Source: Clostridia bacterium | GTDB taxonomy: Bacteria > Bacillota > Clostridia > Christensenellales > Aristaeellaceae | Direction of reading: 5' to 3' | NCBI GenBank assembly: GCA_017501255.1 | Contig: JAFVXE010000020.1 | Location: 1 to 64,000 of the forward strand | Length of the DNA: 64,000 nucleotides | Shown: piece after piece, positions 41,713 to 50,969 of the stretch | Layout of the letters: every line of letters starts with the position of its first letter | How positions within the stretch are numbered: the first letter of the stretch is position 1 | Made by a program: the position numbers and the translations under genes | The notes under the pieces: model-generated | Told to the model about the DNA's origin: nothing | Seen by the model: only the letters and a program-made list of their open reading frames with translations | Database searches by the model: none

Positions 41713-41741
41713 ATTATAGAATTTCTGCCCCTGCCTGTCAA
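41713..41741 (-). promoter_or_regulatory. Consensus promoter for the 6S-like RNA
   Basis: TTGACA (41736-41741), 17-base spacer, TATAAT (41713-41718) on the minus strand: a full match to the sigma-A consensus, as expected for an abundant RNA. Confidence 0.92.
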
Positions 41742-41784
41742 GAGGGGGACGGAGGAAATGGCACAAGGAAATTGCTGTCAACCA

Positions 41785-42828
41785 TCAGGGACGGATGCCG
41801 GTGAGCAGTTCATCCACCAGCTGGATGGCCTGGGTAAGCCGCTGATTGTAGTCGCCGCCCACGATGACGATTTTATCGCCAAAGCCGTGTTCCTTATACA
41901 TATTCAAAAGCCTGTCATTCAGCTCCATGCGCTTGCGCTGGTCGCCGTTGAGCCGCTGACCATCCGCCACCCACTTTACATCCGGCAGCAGATAGATGAG
42001 CCGGTCGTAGCGGGTGTGGTCGATGTACTTCTGCACCAGCTCGTTGCGGTGGCCCATGTACAGTTCGCTGAAATAGTCGGTGTAGGTGGCATCGGTATCG
42101 AAGAAACACACCTTGTTGCAAGCACGCAGGGCATGATAGTCCTGCTCATACTGCAAATGGGCAATGCGGCTGAAATCCTCGTCGGTGTAGATGGTTTCAT
42201 CGTTGCCCAAGAATTCCTTGGCATAGTAGCGGCCCACTTCCTCTGACCAGGAGGTGTTGTACAGCTTGGCCAGACACTTGGTCAGCGTGGTTTTGCCGCA
42301 GCTTTCCGTACCGGCAATGAGCACCTTCTTGGAGAAGAAGGGACGGGCAGCGCCCAGAATGTAATGCCAGTTGCCCAGAATGTTGCTGCGGATATCCGTG
42401 GCAGAAATGGGATAGCGGGTACGGGCCGGGTCAAACAGCTCCACTGCCGCTTCCGGGAAGTACTTGGCCAGGGTATCTCCATACTCCATGTCGCCTACGA
42501 AGAAAGCGTCGATGTGCTCCGGCACCACTTCCCGCATCCGCTTGCTCCAGGCATCCCAGCCTTCGGGATAAACGGGAATATCCGTTTCATCCAGCACACG
42601 TACGCTGATATGATCCATATCCTGCAACTGCTGAGAGATCCACTGTTTACGCAGCCGGTAGGAAACCTCCGGAATGCCGGCTTCCTTGCAGATGTCACGG
42701 GTTTGGTTGGCGTTATCGGAAATGACCACCACCAGATGATGACACTTGGTGGAAGCCTCAATCATTTGATACAGATGACCACGGTGAGGCGGCAAAAACC
42801 GGCCGAAGTACACGCCGAGCTGATACAT
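41785..42828 (-). CDS. nadR: NadR-type NMN adenylyltransferase / ribosylnicotinamide kinase
   Basis: A 347-residue bifunctional NAD salvage enzyme. The N-terminal nucleotidyltransferase domain opens MYQLGVYFGRFLPPHRGH, with the GxFxPxHxGH active-site motif, and ends near SATDIRSN. The C-terminal kinase domain has Walker A GTESCGKTT and the lid/Walker B region CFFDTDATYTDYF. It makes NMN from nicotinamide riboside and NAD from NMN. The DNA-binding helix-turn-helix of enteric NadR is lacking, so it is not a repressor. The ATG at 42828 follows AGGAGG by nine bases. Confidence 0.93.
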   Translation of the reverse strand: MYQLGVYFGRFLPPHRGHLYQMIEASTKCHHLVVVISDNANQTRDICKEAGIPEVSYRLRKQWISQQLQDMDHISVRVLDETDIPVYPEGWDAWSKRMREVVPEHIDAFFVGDMEYGDTLAKYFPEAAVELFDPARTRYPISATDIRSNILGNWHYILGAARPFFSKKVLIAGTESCGKTTLTKCLAKLYNTSWSEEVGRYYAKEFLGNDETIYTDEDFSRIAHLQYEQDYHALRACNKVCFFDTDATYTDYFSELYMGHRNELVQKYIDHTRYDRLIYLLPDVKWVADGQRLNGDQRKRMELNDRLLNMYKEHGFGDKIVIVGGDYNQRLTQAIQLVDELLTGIRP

Positions 42829-42894
42829 GGCTCGTTTCCTCCTTATGTAGAGCATTCCTGACATTCTTCTACACAAAGAGTGTGCTTTCCTGCC

Positions 42895-42934
42895 AAAAGC
42901 CGCCATTGTTATTTCTTTGACAGTCAAATGGCGG
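42895..42934 (-). terminator. Terminator of spoIID
   Basis: CCGCCATT / AATGGCGG stem with a loop of about 19 bases followed by CTTTT on the minus strand. Confidence 0.7.
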
Positions 42935-42948
42935 TGAAGCTCACGTGC

Positions 42949-43971
42949 TTACCACAGTTTTTCTACCGCCACATCCTTGAAATAATGGCTGACAATTTCC
43001 TCTGCATTCTTGCCTTCCTGCGCCATACCGTAAGCGCCCCATTGGCTCATGCCCACGCCATGACCATAGCCCTTTCCTGCCATGACCACCTGACCATCCT
43101 GCACTTTCAGGGAGGTCAGCAATGTGGAACGCATCTCCGTGGAACCAAGGGCGATGCGCAGTTCGCTGGCATTGACCGGCTGACCATTCACATGGATGGT
43201 CTTTGCCCTGCCGCCCTCTCCCCTCTCGCCCACGGACAGTCGGCTTTCAGCTGTGATTTTTACATTTACCCCCGCCTTGGCACAGGCATCCTGAAAAGCA
43301 TCTGCAGAGAAACTGGCTTCCCACTTCTGTGCCTCCTTCAGGCTTTTCTGGTCCGCTTCGCCCTCAGCAGCAGATGGTTCCATGCCCTCAACCACTGCGG
43401 TATAGGCAGGCTCGGCTTCATTCCAGCCCAAGCCGGTCACCGCCCGCTCGGTCATGCCGCCGCTGTGTGCATGAAACCAGGCGTAGGGCAGCTTGCCATC
43501 TGCGCTGAGAACCTGTCCCCGGGTAGCGGCAACCGCCTCCTTGATTTGTTCGTTGACAGCTTCCCGGTCATAGGCCTGCGCTTCCTCAATATCCGTGGAG
43601 ATGTCCGCATCAGGATACTTGCTTTCCTTTTCCTCCACAAACCTGAGCACGAAGGTACGGGCTAAAATAGCCTGCGCCTTTAGGGCTTCCAGTGGCCAGT
43701 CGTTTTTCATTTCGCCAGCCAACACACCCTCCACATAGGTTTCCACATCGATGGTTTCCACCTTTTCCTCGTCTACCACATATACCCGAAGCAACGGAAC
43801 GCCATCCTCGTTACGCTCCAATTTTTCTTCCGGCCAGGACACATCCGCTTTCATGGCAACACCGGTTGGCTTTGGCGCAGGTTCCGTACCTTCTGCGGTA
43901 CTGGCGCAGCCTTGCAGGATAGCAACCAACAAGCAGACCAGCAAACCTGCGGCGATCTTTCTCCGAAACAT
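42949..43971 (-). CDS. spoIID: SpoIID-family peptidoglycan lytic enzyme, lipoprotein form
   Basis: A 340-residue SpoIID/LytB-domain protein. SpoIID is a lytic transglycosylase that, with SpoIIM and SpoIIP, drives engulfment of the forespore. The domain shows VETYVEGVLAGEMKNDWPLEALKAQAI with the catalytic Glu, AWFHAHSGGMTE, and GKGYGHGVGMSQWGAYGMA at the C-terminus. The N-terminus MFRRKIAAGLLVCLLVAIL ends in LQGC, a lipobox, so it is probably a lipoprotein; B. subtilis SpoIID uses a membrane helix. The ATG at 43971 has AGGAGG eight bases upstream. It could be a SpoIID paralogue with a vegetative role. Confidence 0.88.
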   Translation of the reverse strand: MFRRKIAAGLLVCLLVAILQGCASTAEGTEPAPKPTGVAMKADVSWPEEKLERNEDGVPLLRVYVVDEEKVETIDVETYVEGVLAGEMKNDWPLEALKAQAILARTFVLRFVEEKESKYPDADISTDIEEAQAYDREAVNEQIKEAVAATRGQVLSADGKLPYAWFHAHSGGMTERAVTGLGWNEAEPAYTAVVEGMEPSAAEGEADQKSLKEAQKWEASFSADAFQDACAKAGVNVKITAESRLSVGERGEGGRAKTIHVNGQPVNASELRIALGSTEMRSTLLTSLKVQDGQVVMAGKGYGHGVGMSQWGAYGMAQEGKNAEEIVSHYFKDVAVEKLW

Positions 43972-44035
43972 AGTCAATCCCTCCTTGCAAGCTATGCTGC
44001 CCACAAGGAGGGATTGATTATCATGCAATTGTTGG

Positions 44036-45307
44036 TCACTGTTCAGAAGCGGTGCATGGTGCACCCTCCACCAGCTTGACGTATTCCTCCGCATTGCTGC
44101 CCACAAAAGCGGCGCTGGGTTCAGCAGACAGAATCCGGCAGGCTACTTCCATCACCCGTTCCGGGGTGACGGCATCAATTTTTCCCAGCGTTTCTTCAGG
44201 GGTACGCATACGGCCATGCAGCAGCATTCCACGGCCAATGGACTGCATCCGTCCGCTGGAACTCTCCAGCCCCAGCACAAAGCCGCCCCGCAGCTGGGCT
44301 TTGGCGCTGGCAAACTCCTTCTCGCTGATGCCTTCCTTCAGGAGCAAACGAAGCTGTTCCTGAATCTCCTTGAGAACCACAGCACCATTGGCAGGGGTGG
44401 TTCCGGCGTAGATGTTGAACACACCGGCGTTCTGGTAGGAGCTGGAATAGGTGTACACGCTGTAGGCCATGCCCAATTCTTCCCGGATGCGCTGAAACAG
44501 ACGGCTGCTCATGCCGCCACCAATGGCATTGTTGAACACCGCCAGCGGATAGATATCATCCGTATCCGCACCGATGCCCGGGAAACCAAGGCAGAGATGC
44601 AGCTGCTCGGTATCCTTCTTTTTGAAAAGCCGCTGATGGATGTATCCCTGCTCCTGCTGGGGGGCTTCCTCGCCATCCGGGTTGGGAAACACATCAAAGT
44701 ACTGTTTGGCCAACTCCACAAACTGTTCCCAGTCGTAGTTGCCGGCAATGGACAGCACCATGTTTTTGGCTACATAATGCTTGCGCCAGTAAGCCAGCAG
44801 ATCGTCCCGGGTGTAGGTACGAATCTGGCTGCCCGGGCCCAGAATGGGACGGCTGAGAGACCCTTCAAACTGAGCGGATGCCAACAGCTCATGCACCAGA
44901 TCTTCCGGGGTATCCTCCACCATGGCGATCTCTTCCAGAATCACGCCCCGCTCCTTGTTCAGTTCCTTCTCATCGAAGGTGGGCCGCAGGGCAAGATCGG
45001 CAAGAATATCCACCGCCAGCCTGAGATCCTCGTCGATCACCTTGGCGTAGTAGCAGGTGCATTCCTTGCCGGTAAAGGCATTCAGCTGACCACCCACCAT
45101 ATCCATTTCCTCGGCGATATCCCGGGCGCTGCGGCTTTTCGTGCCTTTGAACACCATATGCTCGATAAAATGGGAAAGACCGTTTTCCGCAAGGGATTCG
45201 TTGCGGCTGCCTACCTTCACCCACACGCCCACCGTACAGCTGCGCACATGGGAAAGTCTTTCGCCAACCACGCGGAGACCGTTTGGTAAAATGATCTGAT
45301 CAAACAT
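44036..45307 (-). CDS. M16 family zinc peptidase (MlpA/YmxG-like)
   Basis: A 423-residue pitrilysin-family protease. The inverted zinc motif HFIEH sits near residue 49 and the downstream ligand glutamate lies in the ERGVILEEIAMVED region. The C-terminal half carries the usual GGGMSSRLFQRIREELGMAYSV motif. It resembles B. subtilis MlpA (YmxG), which lies after pnpA in the same way. It may process small peptides; the substrate is unknown. RBS AAAGGA; start ATG 45307. Confidence 0.92.
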   Translation of the reverse strand: MFDQIILPNGLRVVGERLSHVRSCTVGVWVKVGSRNESLAENGLSHFIEHMVFKGTKSRSARDIAEEMDMVGGQLNAFTGKECTCYYAKVIDEDLRLAVDILADLALRPTFDEKELNKERGVILEEIAMVEDTPEDLVHELLASAQFEGSLSRPILGPGSQIRTYTRDDLLAYWRKHYVAKNMVLSIAGNYDWEQFVELAKQYFDVFPNPDGEEAPQQEQGYIHQRLFKKKDTEQLHLCLGFPGIGADTDDIYPLAVFNNAIGGGMSSRLFQRIREELGMAYSVYTYSSSYQNAGVFNIYAGTTPANGAVVLKEIQEQLRLLLKEGISEKEFASAKAQLRGGFVLGLESSSGRMQSIGRGMLLHGRMRTPEETLGKIDAVTPERVMEVACRILSAEPSAAFVGSNAEEYVKLVEGAPCTASEQ

Positions 45308-45340
45308 TCTTGATCGTTCCTTTCCTGCATTGAAAGCAGA

Positions 45341-45379
45341 AGCCGCCGGACGGGGCGCAATGCCCCGCCAGCGGCGGCT
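45341..45379 (-). terminator. GC-rich hairpin between pnp and the M16 gene
   Basis: Outer stem AGCCGCC / GGCGGCT and inner stem CGGGGC / GCCCCG. The following T run is weak, so partial termination or RNA processing is as likely as full termination. Confidence 0.6.
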
Positions 45380-45398
45380 ATGGTTCATCGTTTACCGA

Positions 45399-47576
45399 TC
45401 AGGTGCGGTCGTTGCCGCCGAAGGGACGACCATCCCGACGGGGGGGACGGCTGCGGCGTTCGCCGTTGTTACGGTTGCCTTCGGAAGCAGCGGGATAGGT
45501 GATGTCGTTCCGGATCAGGTTGACACGGCCCTGAGAGTCGATCTCGTTGACCTTGACTTCAATCTCATCGCCGATGTTCATCACATCTTCCACCTTCTCC
45601 ACACGGTGGTCGGCCATCTTGCTGATGTGCAGCATACCGTCCTTACCGGGGGTCAGCTCGATGAATGCGCCAAAGTTCATGATGCGCACAACCTTGCCCA
45701 GATATACATCGCCCACTTCCACATCCTTGGCGATGCCCTCGATGATGCGGCGGGCCTTGGTGGCGGCAGCTTCGTCGGGGGTGGCGATGTAGACGCGGCC
45801 ATCATCCTCGATGTCGATCTTCACACCGGTCTCGGCAATGATCTTGTTGATCATCTTTCCGCCGGGTCCAATAACCTCACGGATCTTTTCGGGATTGATG
45901 GTGAAGCGGATGATCTTGGGAGCATACTTGCTCAGGTGCTCACGGGGCTGGCCAAGGGTGTCCAGCATGATCTTGAGGATATGCAGACGGCCCTGCAGAG
46001 CCTGACCCAGCGCCTTTTCCAGAATGTTGCGGTCGATACCGGCAATCTTGATATCCATCTGGATGGCAGTGATACCCTTCACGGTACCGGCAACCTTGAA
46101 GTCCATGTCGCCCAGGAAGTCTTCCAGACCCTGAATGTCGGTCAGAACGGCCACATTGTCGCTCTCGGTATCCTTGATCAGACCCATGGCCACACCGGCA
46201 ACAGGAGCCTTGATCGGCACACCGGCATCCATCAGGCTCAGGGTGCTGCCGCATACGGAAGCCATGGAGCTGGAGCCGTTGGAGGACAGGATTTCGCTCA
46301 CCAGACGCAGTGCGTAGGGGAACTCGTCCTCACCGGGAACCACGGGCAGCAGGGCACGCTCAGCCAGAGCGCCGTGACCGATCTCACGACGGCCGGGGCT
46401 CTTCATGCGGCCAGCTTCGCCGGTGGCATAGGGGGGCATATTGTAGTGATGAATGTAGCGCTTGCTGTCCTCGGTGCCCAGACCGTCCAGAATCTGAACG
46501 TCGCTCATGGAACCCAAAGTGGTGACAGTCAGAGCCTGAGTTTCGCCACGGGTGAAGATGGCGCTGCCGTGGGTGCGGGGCAAAACGCCCACTTCGCACC
46601 AGATGGGGCGCACATCCGTCAGACCACGGCCGTCAGGACGGATGCCCTGCTCCAGGATCTTCTTGCGCATGATTTCCTTCTTCAGGTAGTAGATCGCATC
46701 AGCCACTTCGCTCATGCGGCCTTCAAACTGCTCGGCAAAATGTTCGTTGCACTCGGCCTGAACCTGGTCCTCACGCTCCTTGCGCTCGTGACGGTCGGGC
46801 GTTTCGAACACCCAGCAGCACTTATCGTAAGCAAACTCACGAACAGCAGTCTTCACGTCCTCGCCGGTGGTCACCAACTGAACCTCGGCCTTTTCCTTGC
46901 CGATTTCGGCCTTGATCTGTTCGATGAAAGCAACGATCTTCTTGATTTCCTCATGGCCATACAGGATGGCGCTGAGCATGGTTTCCTCGGAAACCTCGTT
47001 GGCGCCGGCTTCCACCATCAGCACGGCATCAGCGGTACCGCTGACGGTCAGGTGCATACTGGACTTCTGGCGCTGTTCTTCGTTGGGGTTGATGACGAAT
47101 TCGCCGTCAACGCAGCCCACCACAACGGTACCGGTGGGGCCGCCCCACGGGATATCGCTGACGCTCAGGGCAGCGGAAGAACCGATCATAGCGGGGATTT
47201 CCGGGGGGATGTCCTTATCCACGCTGAGGCAGGTAGCAACAACCTGCACATCGTTGCGCATACCCTTGGGGAACAAGGGGCGCAGAGGGCGGTCGATCAG
47301 GCGGCAGGTGAGGGTGGCCTTCTCGGTGGGACGGCCTTCACGCTTGATAAATCCGCCAGGGATCTTGCCCACGGAATACTGCTTTTCTTCGAAGTCCACG
47401 CTCAGGGGGAAGAAATCCACACCTTCACGGGCCTTTTCACTCATGGTGGCGTTCACCATCACCACGGTGTCACCGTAGCGCACGAAAGCGGAGCCATTCG
47501 CCTGCTGCGCATACTTGCAAAACTCGATGGAAAGCGGACGACCCGCCAGCTCAGTAGAAAATACCTTGTAATCCAT
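45399..47576 (-). CDS. pnp: Polyribonucleotide nucleotidyltransferase (PNPase)
   Basis: A 725-residue trimeric 3'-5' phosphorolytic exoribonuclease. Two RNase PH domains ([14 protein letters not shown] near residue 35; [16 protein letters not shown] near 345) flank a helical region. KH ([14 protein letters not shown]) and S1 ([20 protein letters not shown]) domains follow, then a short basic Arg/Gly-rich tail. It degrades mRNA and processes small RNA. RBS AAGGAG. The order rpsO-pnp-M16 peptidase is the same as in B. subtilis. Codon bias is strong. Confidence 0.97.
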   Translation of the reverse strand: MDYKVFSTELAGRPLSIEFCKYAQQANGSAFVRYGDTVVMVNATMSEKAREGVDFFPLSVDFEEKQYSVGKIPGGFIKREGRPTEKATLTCRLIDRPLRPLFPKGMRNDVQVVATCLSVDKDIPPEIPAMIGSSAALSVSDIPWGGPTGTVVVGCVDGEFVINPNEEQRQKSSMHLTVSGTADAVLMVEAGANEVSEETMLSAILYGHEEIKKIVAFIEQIKAEIGKEKAEVQLVTTGEDVKTAVREFAYDKCCWVFETPDRHERKEREDQVQAECNEHFAEQFEGRMSEVADAIYYLKKEIMRKKILEQGIRPDGRGLTDVRPIWCEVGVLPRTHGSAIFTRGETQALTVTTLGSMSDVQILDGLGTEDSKRYIHHYNMPPYATGEAGRMKSPGRREIGHGALAERALLPVVPGEDEFPYALRLVSEILSSNGSSSMASVCGSTLSLMDAGVPIKAPVAGVAMGLIKDTESDNVAVLTDIQGLEDFLGDMDFKVAGTVKGITAIQMDIKIAGIDRNILEKALGQALQGRLHILKIMLDTLGQPREHLSKYAPKIIRFTINPEKIREVIGPGGKMINKIIAETGVKIDIEDDGRVYIATPDEAAATKARRIIEGIAKDVEVGDVYLGKVVRIMNFGAFIELTPGKDGMLHISKMADHRVEKVEDVMNIGDEIEVKVNEIDSQGRVNLIRNDITYPAASEGNRNNGERRSRPPRRDGRPFGGNDRT

Positions 47577-47683
47577 TTCCTTCTCCTTCTTCTTCCATGC
47601 AGACAGGCCTCATTGCCTGCCGCAACTCCTCATGCCGCACAGGGCGGCGTGCTTCGTATGCACACCATGCACATACGCTCAAG

Positions 47684-47724
47684 AAAAAGCCGCGCCACGA
47701 TGGGTGAACCCGCTCGGGCGCGGC
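47684..47724 (-). terminator. Terminator between rpsO and pnp
   Basis: GCCGCGCC / GGCGCGGC stem with a loop of about 20 bases followed by TTTTTCTT on the minus strand. Part of pnp expression must come from read-through or a separate start. Confidence 0.78.
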
Positions 47725-47733
47725 CATTCTCAA

Positions 47734-47988
47734 TTACTTTCTGAGACCCAGCTGGGCGATCAGGGTACGATAACCCTCGATGTCGGTCTTCTTCAGGTAA
47801 TCCAGCAGACCACGGCGCTTACCAACCATGAGCAGCAGGCCGCGACGGCTGTGATGGTCCTTCTTGTTGATCTTCAGGTGCTCGTTGAGGTGGTTGATGC
47901 GCTGGGTGAGCAGAGCAATCTGAACCTCGGGGGAACCGGTGTCACCCTCGTGACGGGCATAAGTCTTGATGATTTCGCACTTTTCCAT
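47734..47988 (-). CDS. rpsO: 30S ribosomal protein S15
   Basis: An 84-residue S15 with the family core [27 protein letters not shown], here split over residues 13-39, and [22 protein letters not shown]. It binds the central domain of 16S rRNA early in 30S assembly. The ATG at 47988 has AAAGGAGG about nine bases upstream; the longer frame from 48021 adds residues not seen in S15. A leader of about 120 bases from the promoter at 48118-48146 could hold the autoregulatory RNA known for S15 genes. Confidence 0.96.
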   Translation of the reverse strand: MEKCEIIKTYARHEGDTGSPEVQIALLTQRINHLNEHLKINKKDHHSRRGLLLMVGKRRGLLDYLKKTDIEGYRTLIAQLGLRK

Positions 47989-48110
47989 TTGGGGTTGCCT
48001 CCTTTGATTGGTTACGGCCATGCCGTACCGTTGGTAATCGCCGTATTCATAGCTGGCCGTTGGCTCTCAGTCAACTGCGGATACGGTTCTCCGATGTGCG
48101 CTTTTGCACA
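47989..48110 (-). promoter_or_regulatory. rpsO 5' leader, possible S15 autoregulatory RNA
   Basis: The untranslated leader can form GTGTGC-aaaa-GCGCAC near its 5' end. CCGTATCCGC can pair with the later ATACGG, and ACGGCCAT-type complements can form next to the ribosome binding site (ACGGCATGGCCGT). S15 represses its own mRNA in several bacteria through such structures. The assignment here is inference. Confidence 0.45.
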
Positions 48111-48117
48111 CTTGAAT

Positions 48118-48146
48118 ATTGTAGCACGCAAGCAATTGTTTGTAAA
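48118..48146 (-). promoter_or_regulatory. Promoter for rpsO
   Basis: TTTACA (48141-48146), 17-base spacer, TACAAT (48118-48123) on the minus strand, preceded by an A/T-rich stretch that may act as an UP element. Confidence 0.85.
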
Positions 48147-48237
48147 CGGTTTTTTCTCAATTTCAAAGAATTTTTCAACCAATTTTTCAAAAATGATTTG
48201 CTGGTGTTCAACCCATTTTCTGAAACACCGCTACAAC

Positions 48238-49059
48238 TCAAACTTTTTGCAAAAAGAGCAGCTGGACAGATTGCGGTTCTACCTCTTTCGCAAGCCTGAT
48301 TTGCCATGGCTTGTCCTTTTGCACCCGCACCACACAGGGCAGCGTTTTCTGCATCGCTTCGCACTTGAGCAGGCAGCGGTACTGCCCGGCGGCAAGCTGC
48401 TGCTTACGTGTATTCTCGGGATGGAATACTCCCTGTTTCGTTTCCGCATAACGCCATTGGCCGCCCAGCTGGTAGGGTCTGCCCAGCAATTGAGCCGCTT
48501 TTGCAGCCTTTCCCTCGCTCAGGGCAGCACGGATCATACTGGAACTGACTTCTGCGCCTTCCAGCGTTACCTGGGGCACCACCTGGGTCCGGAACCCCAG
48601 CGCATCGCCCAGCGCAGCCAGAAAGGCAGAGGTACCGGCACCGTCTTTCCCAAAGGTATGGTTATAGCCGCAAACCACATCCACCGGATGAAACCGCCGA
48701 ACCAGTTCGCCCACATATACCTCCGGGAGCATCTGGCGCATTTCCTCGGTAAAGGGCTGGGCAAAAAGCAAATCCACACCTGCTTCTTCCAAAAGAGCTG
48801 CCCGTTCCTCGAAGGTGGTCAGCATGGGCGGACAGCGATCCGGAGCGATCAGCGCCAGCGGATGGGTGGTAAAGGTGCAGGCTACCAACGGTACATTACT
48901 GCGCTTTGCCAGCACTCTGGCACGATCCAGCAGCACCCGATGACCAATGTGCACGCCATCGAACATCCCCAGCACAAGAACAGCTTTTTCGTATGCAGCT
49001 TTTCCATCTGTTACGATCCGCAAAGCCTGTCCCCCATTTCTCTCCAAATCATTCAACAC
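48238..49059 (-). CDS. ribF: FAD synthetase domain protein (RibF-like) without recognisable flavokinase domain
   Basis: A 273-residue protein. Residues 25-185 are the FMN adenylyltransferase domain: LGMFDGVHIGHRVLL, CTFTTHPLAL, VCGYNHTFGKDGAGT and SSSMIRAAL. RibF normally continues with a riboflavin kinase domain of about 125 residues that carries the GRxLGFPTAN motif. Here the last 85 residues (starting GRPYQLGGQWRY) lack that motif, so kinase activity is doubtful. The GTG start at 49059 directly abuts the truB stop; a TTG at 49023 with GGGGG upstream is an alternative. It sits in its usual place between truB and rpsO. Confidence 0.85.
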   Translation of the reverse strand: MLNDLERNGGQALRIVTDGKAAYEKAVLVLGMFDGVHIGHRVLLDRARVLAKRSNVPLVACTFTTHPLALIAPDRCPPMLTTFEERAALLEEAGVDLLFAQPFTEEMRQMLPEVYVGELVRRFHPVDVVCGYNHTFGKDGAGTSAFLAALGDALGFRTQVVPQVTLEGAEVSSSMIRAALSEGKAAKAAQLLGRPYQLGGQWRYAETKQGVFHPENTRKQQLAAGQYRCLLKCEAMQKTLPCVVRVQKDKPWQIRLAKEVEPQSVQLLFLQKV

Positions 49060-49974
49060 TCAGTCGCCAAGCCATGTGCGCACCTTCATCCGGTCCCCAT
49101 GGCGCTCAACGATCGCCTGTATCCTTCCTTCCATGCGGATGCAGGCAGGTTTTCCCTCTGCGGCAGATGTATTATGCAGCGCAGCAAAGCGGCTCCATGG
49201 CAGGATTCCCCCATTGCGCAGGGGTTTGCCCAGCCCATGAGGCAGATCACATACCGGCAGATGGGCCAATGCCACTTCCGGCGGCAGAAGAAGGGCTTCC
49301 AGTTCACCGGCTTCCTTGGCAGCTTGCAACTGCTCCAGCGTGGCAGCGGTGGCCAATGTGAACACACCGCTCTGGGTACGCAGCAAAAAGCGCATATGGG
49401 CAGGGCAGCCCACTGCCTGGCCAACATCCTGACACAGGGTGCGCACATAAAAGCCCTTGGAGCATCGCACAGCCACCAACGCACCATGGTTTTCCGTCAT
49501 AGCGCTCAGGTGCAGGTCATGCACCGTCACCTGACGCTCCGGTATCTCCACCGTCTGCCCTTTCCGGGCCAATTCGTAAAGGCATTGTCCATCCTTCTTC
49601 AAAGCGCTGAACATGGGCGGCTTCTGCATCTGTGTGCCTACAAATGCTTTCAGGGTTTCCCGGAGCGTTGTTTCATCCGGATAGGCATCGCCGGTTTCCA
49701 AAACAATCCCTTGGGCATCCTGGGTATCGGTGGAAGCGCCAAAGGCGATCTCGGCTACATAAGCCTTTTCCTTGTCCTGCATATAGTCAAACAAGCGTGC
49801 TGCTTTCCCCACCATCAGCGGCAAAACACCTGCTGCTTCCGGGTCCAGCGTGCCTGCATGACCCACCTTTGCACCGCCAAACAAGCGGCGAACCAAACCA
49901 ACGACAGCCGCCGAGGACATTCCCGGCGGCTTGAGTACGTTGAGAAAACCGCACAGCGGCTTGGGTTCCATCAT
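49060..49974 (-). CDS. truB: tRNA pseudouridine-55 synthase
   Basis: A 304-residue pseudouridine synthase that makes pseudouridine 55 in the T-loop of tRNAs. The N-terminus FLNVLKPPGMSS and the catalytic motif KVGHAGTLDPEAAGVLPL with the active-site Asp are intact. RCSKGFYVRTLCQDVG is the second family block, and a C-terminal PUA-like part follows. It overlaps the nrnA stop by four bases and abuts ribF, so it is part of a tight translational chain. Either of two consecutive ATGs may be the start. Confidence 0.96.
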   Translation of the reverse strand: MMEPKPLCGFLNVLKPPGMSSAAVVGLVRRLFGGAKVGHAGTLDPEAAGVLPLMVGKAARLFDYMQDKEKAYVAEIAFGASTDTQDAQGIVLETGDAYPDETTLRETLKAFVGTQMQKPPMFSALKKDGQCLYELARKGQTVEIPERQVTVHDLHLSAMTENHGALVAVRCSKGFYVRTLCQDVGQAVGCPAHMRFLLRTQSGVFTLATAATLEQLQAAKEAGELEALLLPPEVALAHLPVCDLPHGLGKPLRNGGILPWSRFAALHNTSAAEGKPACIRMEGRIQAIVERHGDRMKVRTWLGD

Positions 49975-50969
49975 AGAGATTTCTGTCCTTCCAAAGCAGC
50001 AGTCAGAGCGGCTTCCACCTGCGCAACAGCTTCTGCCATGGGCAGATTGACCGTGCAGCCGGATGCCTGATGATGCCCGCCGCCGCCGAATTTCGCCGCC
50101 ACTTCATCGATCCGGTAGGGAGCGATGGAACGCAGGCTGAACTTGATACCACCCTCCGGCTTCTCGTGGGCATAGTACGCCATCTTTACCTCTTCCAGAT
50201 CAATGGCATAGTCCACCACACCGTCCACATGGTAGGGATCTGCGCCGGCACGGTTCATCTGCTCCATAGTGGTTTGCAAACCGGCGATCTCGCCATCTGC
50301 GATAATCCGCAAAGTGGGCAGCGTTTCCGCTAAAATGCGCACAAAACTCTTTTCCTTGGTACGAAACAAGAGGCGGCTGTAAGTGGACAGATCCAGTCCG
50401 GCGTTCATCAGCCCTTCCATAATGGAAAAACACTCGCTGTTGACGCTGTCGTAGATAAAGTTGCCGGTGTCGGTGGACAGGGCAGTGTACAGGCAAAGGG
50501 CTGCATCCTTGCTGATGGGCATTTCCAGCGCCTGATAGAGCCGATAGATCAGCACAGCAGAAGCGGGCGCTTTGCCATCGATCCAGTTGAACTCGCCAAA
50601 ACCCTCGTTGGTGGCATGATGGTCGATGACCATATGCACATCCGCCGCCTGATACAGCGGATAGCCTGTCCCCATCCGTTCAGGACAACTTACATCCACG
50701 GAGATGGCCAGCGTTTTGCCGGTGACCTTTACATCCTCCGGGCGGGTGAAACGTTCCCAGCCAGGCAGAAAGCGCAGCTGCTGGGGCACCGCTCCGTCCA
50801 GCGCCAATACAGGGGTTTTGCCCATCTGCTCCATCAGCATGGACAGCGCCAGCGTGGAACCCAGTGCATCCCCGTCCGGGGAGATATGAGCAAACAGCAA
50901 GACGCAGTCCGCCGCAGAAACGGCAGACTGCAATCCAGCGATGGTATCATTGTTCCGTATCGTCTTCAT
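49971..50969 (-). CDS. nrnA: DHH-family phosphoesterase (NrnA-like nanoRNase/pAp phosphatase)
   Basis: A 332-residue DHH/DHHA1 protein. Motifs: FAHISPDGDALGSTLAL, DVSCPERMG, the DHH signature VIDHHATN, TALSTDTGNFIYDS and the DHHA1 ending KFGGGGHHQASGC. NrnA degrades two- to four-base RNAs and dephosphorylates pAp. Its start is uncertain: the ATG at 50969 is 12 bases after GGAGG, and one at 50978 is three bases after it. It overlaps the end of rbfA, and the frame upstream of 50978 belongs to rbfA. Confidence 0.93.
   Translation of the reverse strand: MKTIRNNDTIAGLQSAVSAADCVLLFAHISPDGDALGSTLALSMLMEQMGKTPVLALDGAVPQQLRFLPGWERFTRPEDVKVTGKTLAISVDVSCPERMGTGYPLYQAADVHMVIDHHATNEGFGEFNWIDGKAPASAVLIYRLYQALEMPISKDAALCLYTALSTDTGNFIYDSVNSECFSIMEGLMNAGLDLSTYSRLLFRTKEKSFVRILAETLPTLRIIADGEIAGLQTTMEQMNRAGADPYHVDGVVDYAIDLEEVKMAYYAHEKPEGGIKFSLRSIAPYRIDEVAAKFGGGGHHQASGCTVNLPMAEAVAQVEAALTAALEGQKSL

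Noticed and set aside
45330-50070. Two long plus-strand frames (804 and 812 codons)
   Set aside because: They lie opposite pnp, rpsO, ribF and truB, all of which are certain. No domains or start signals support them.
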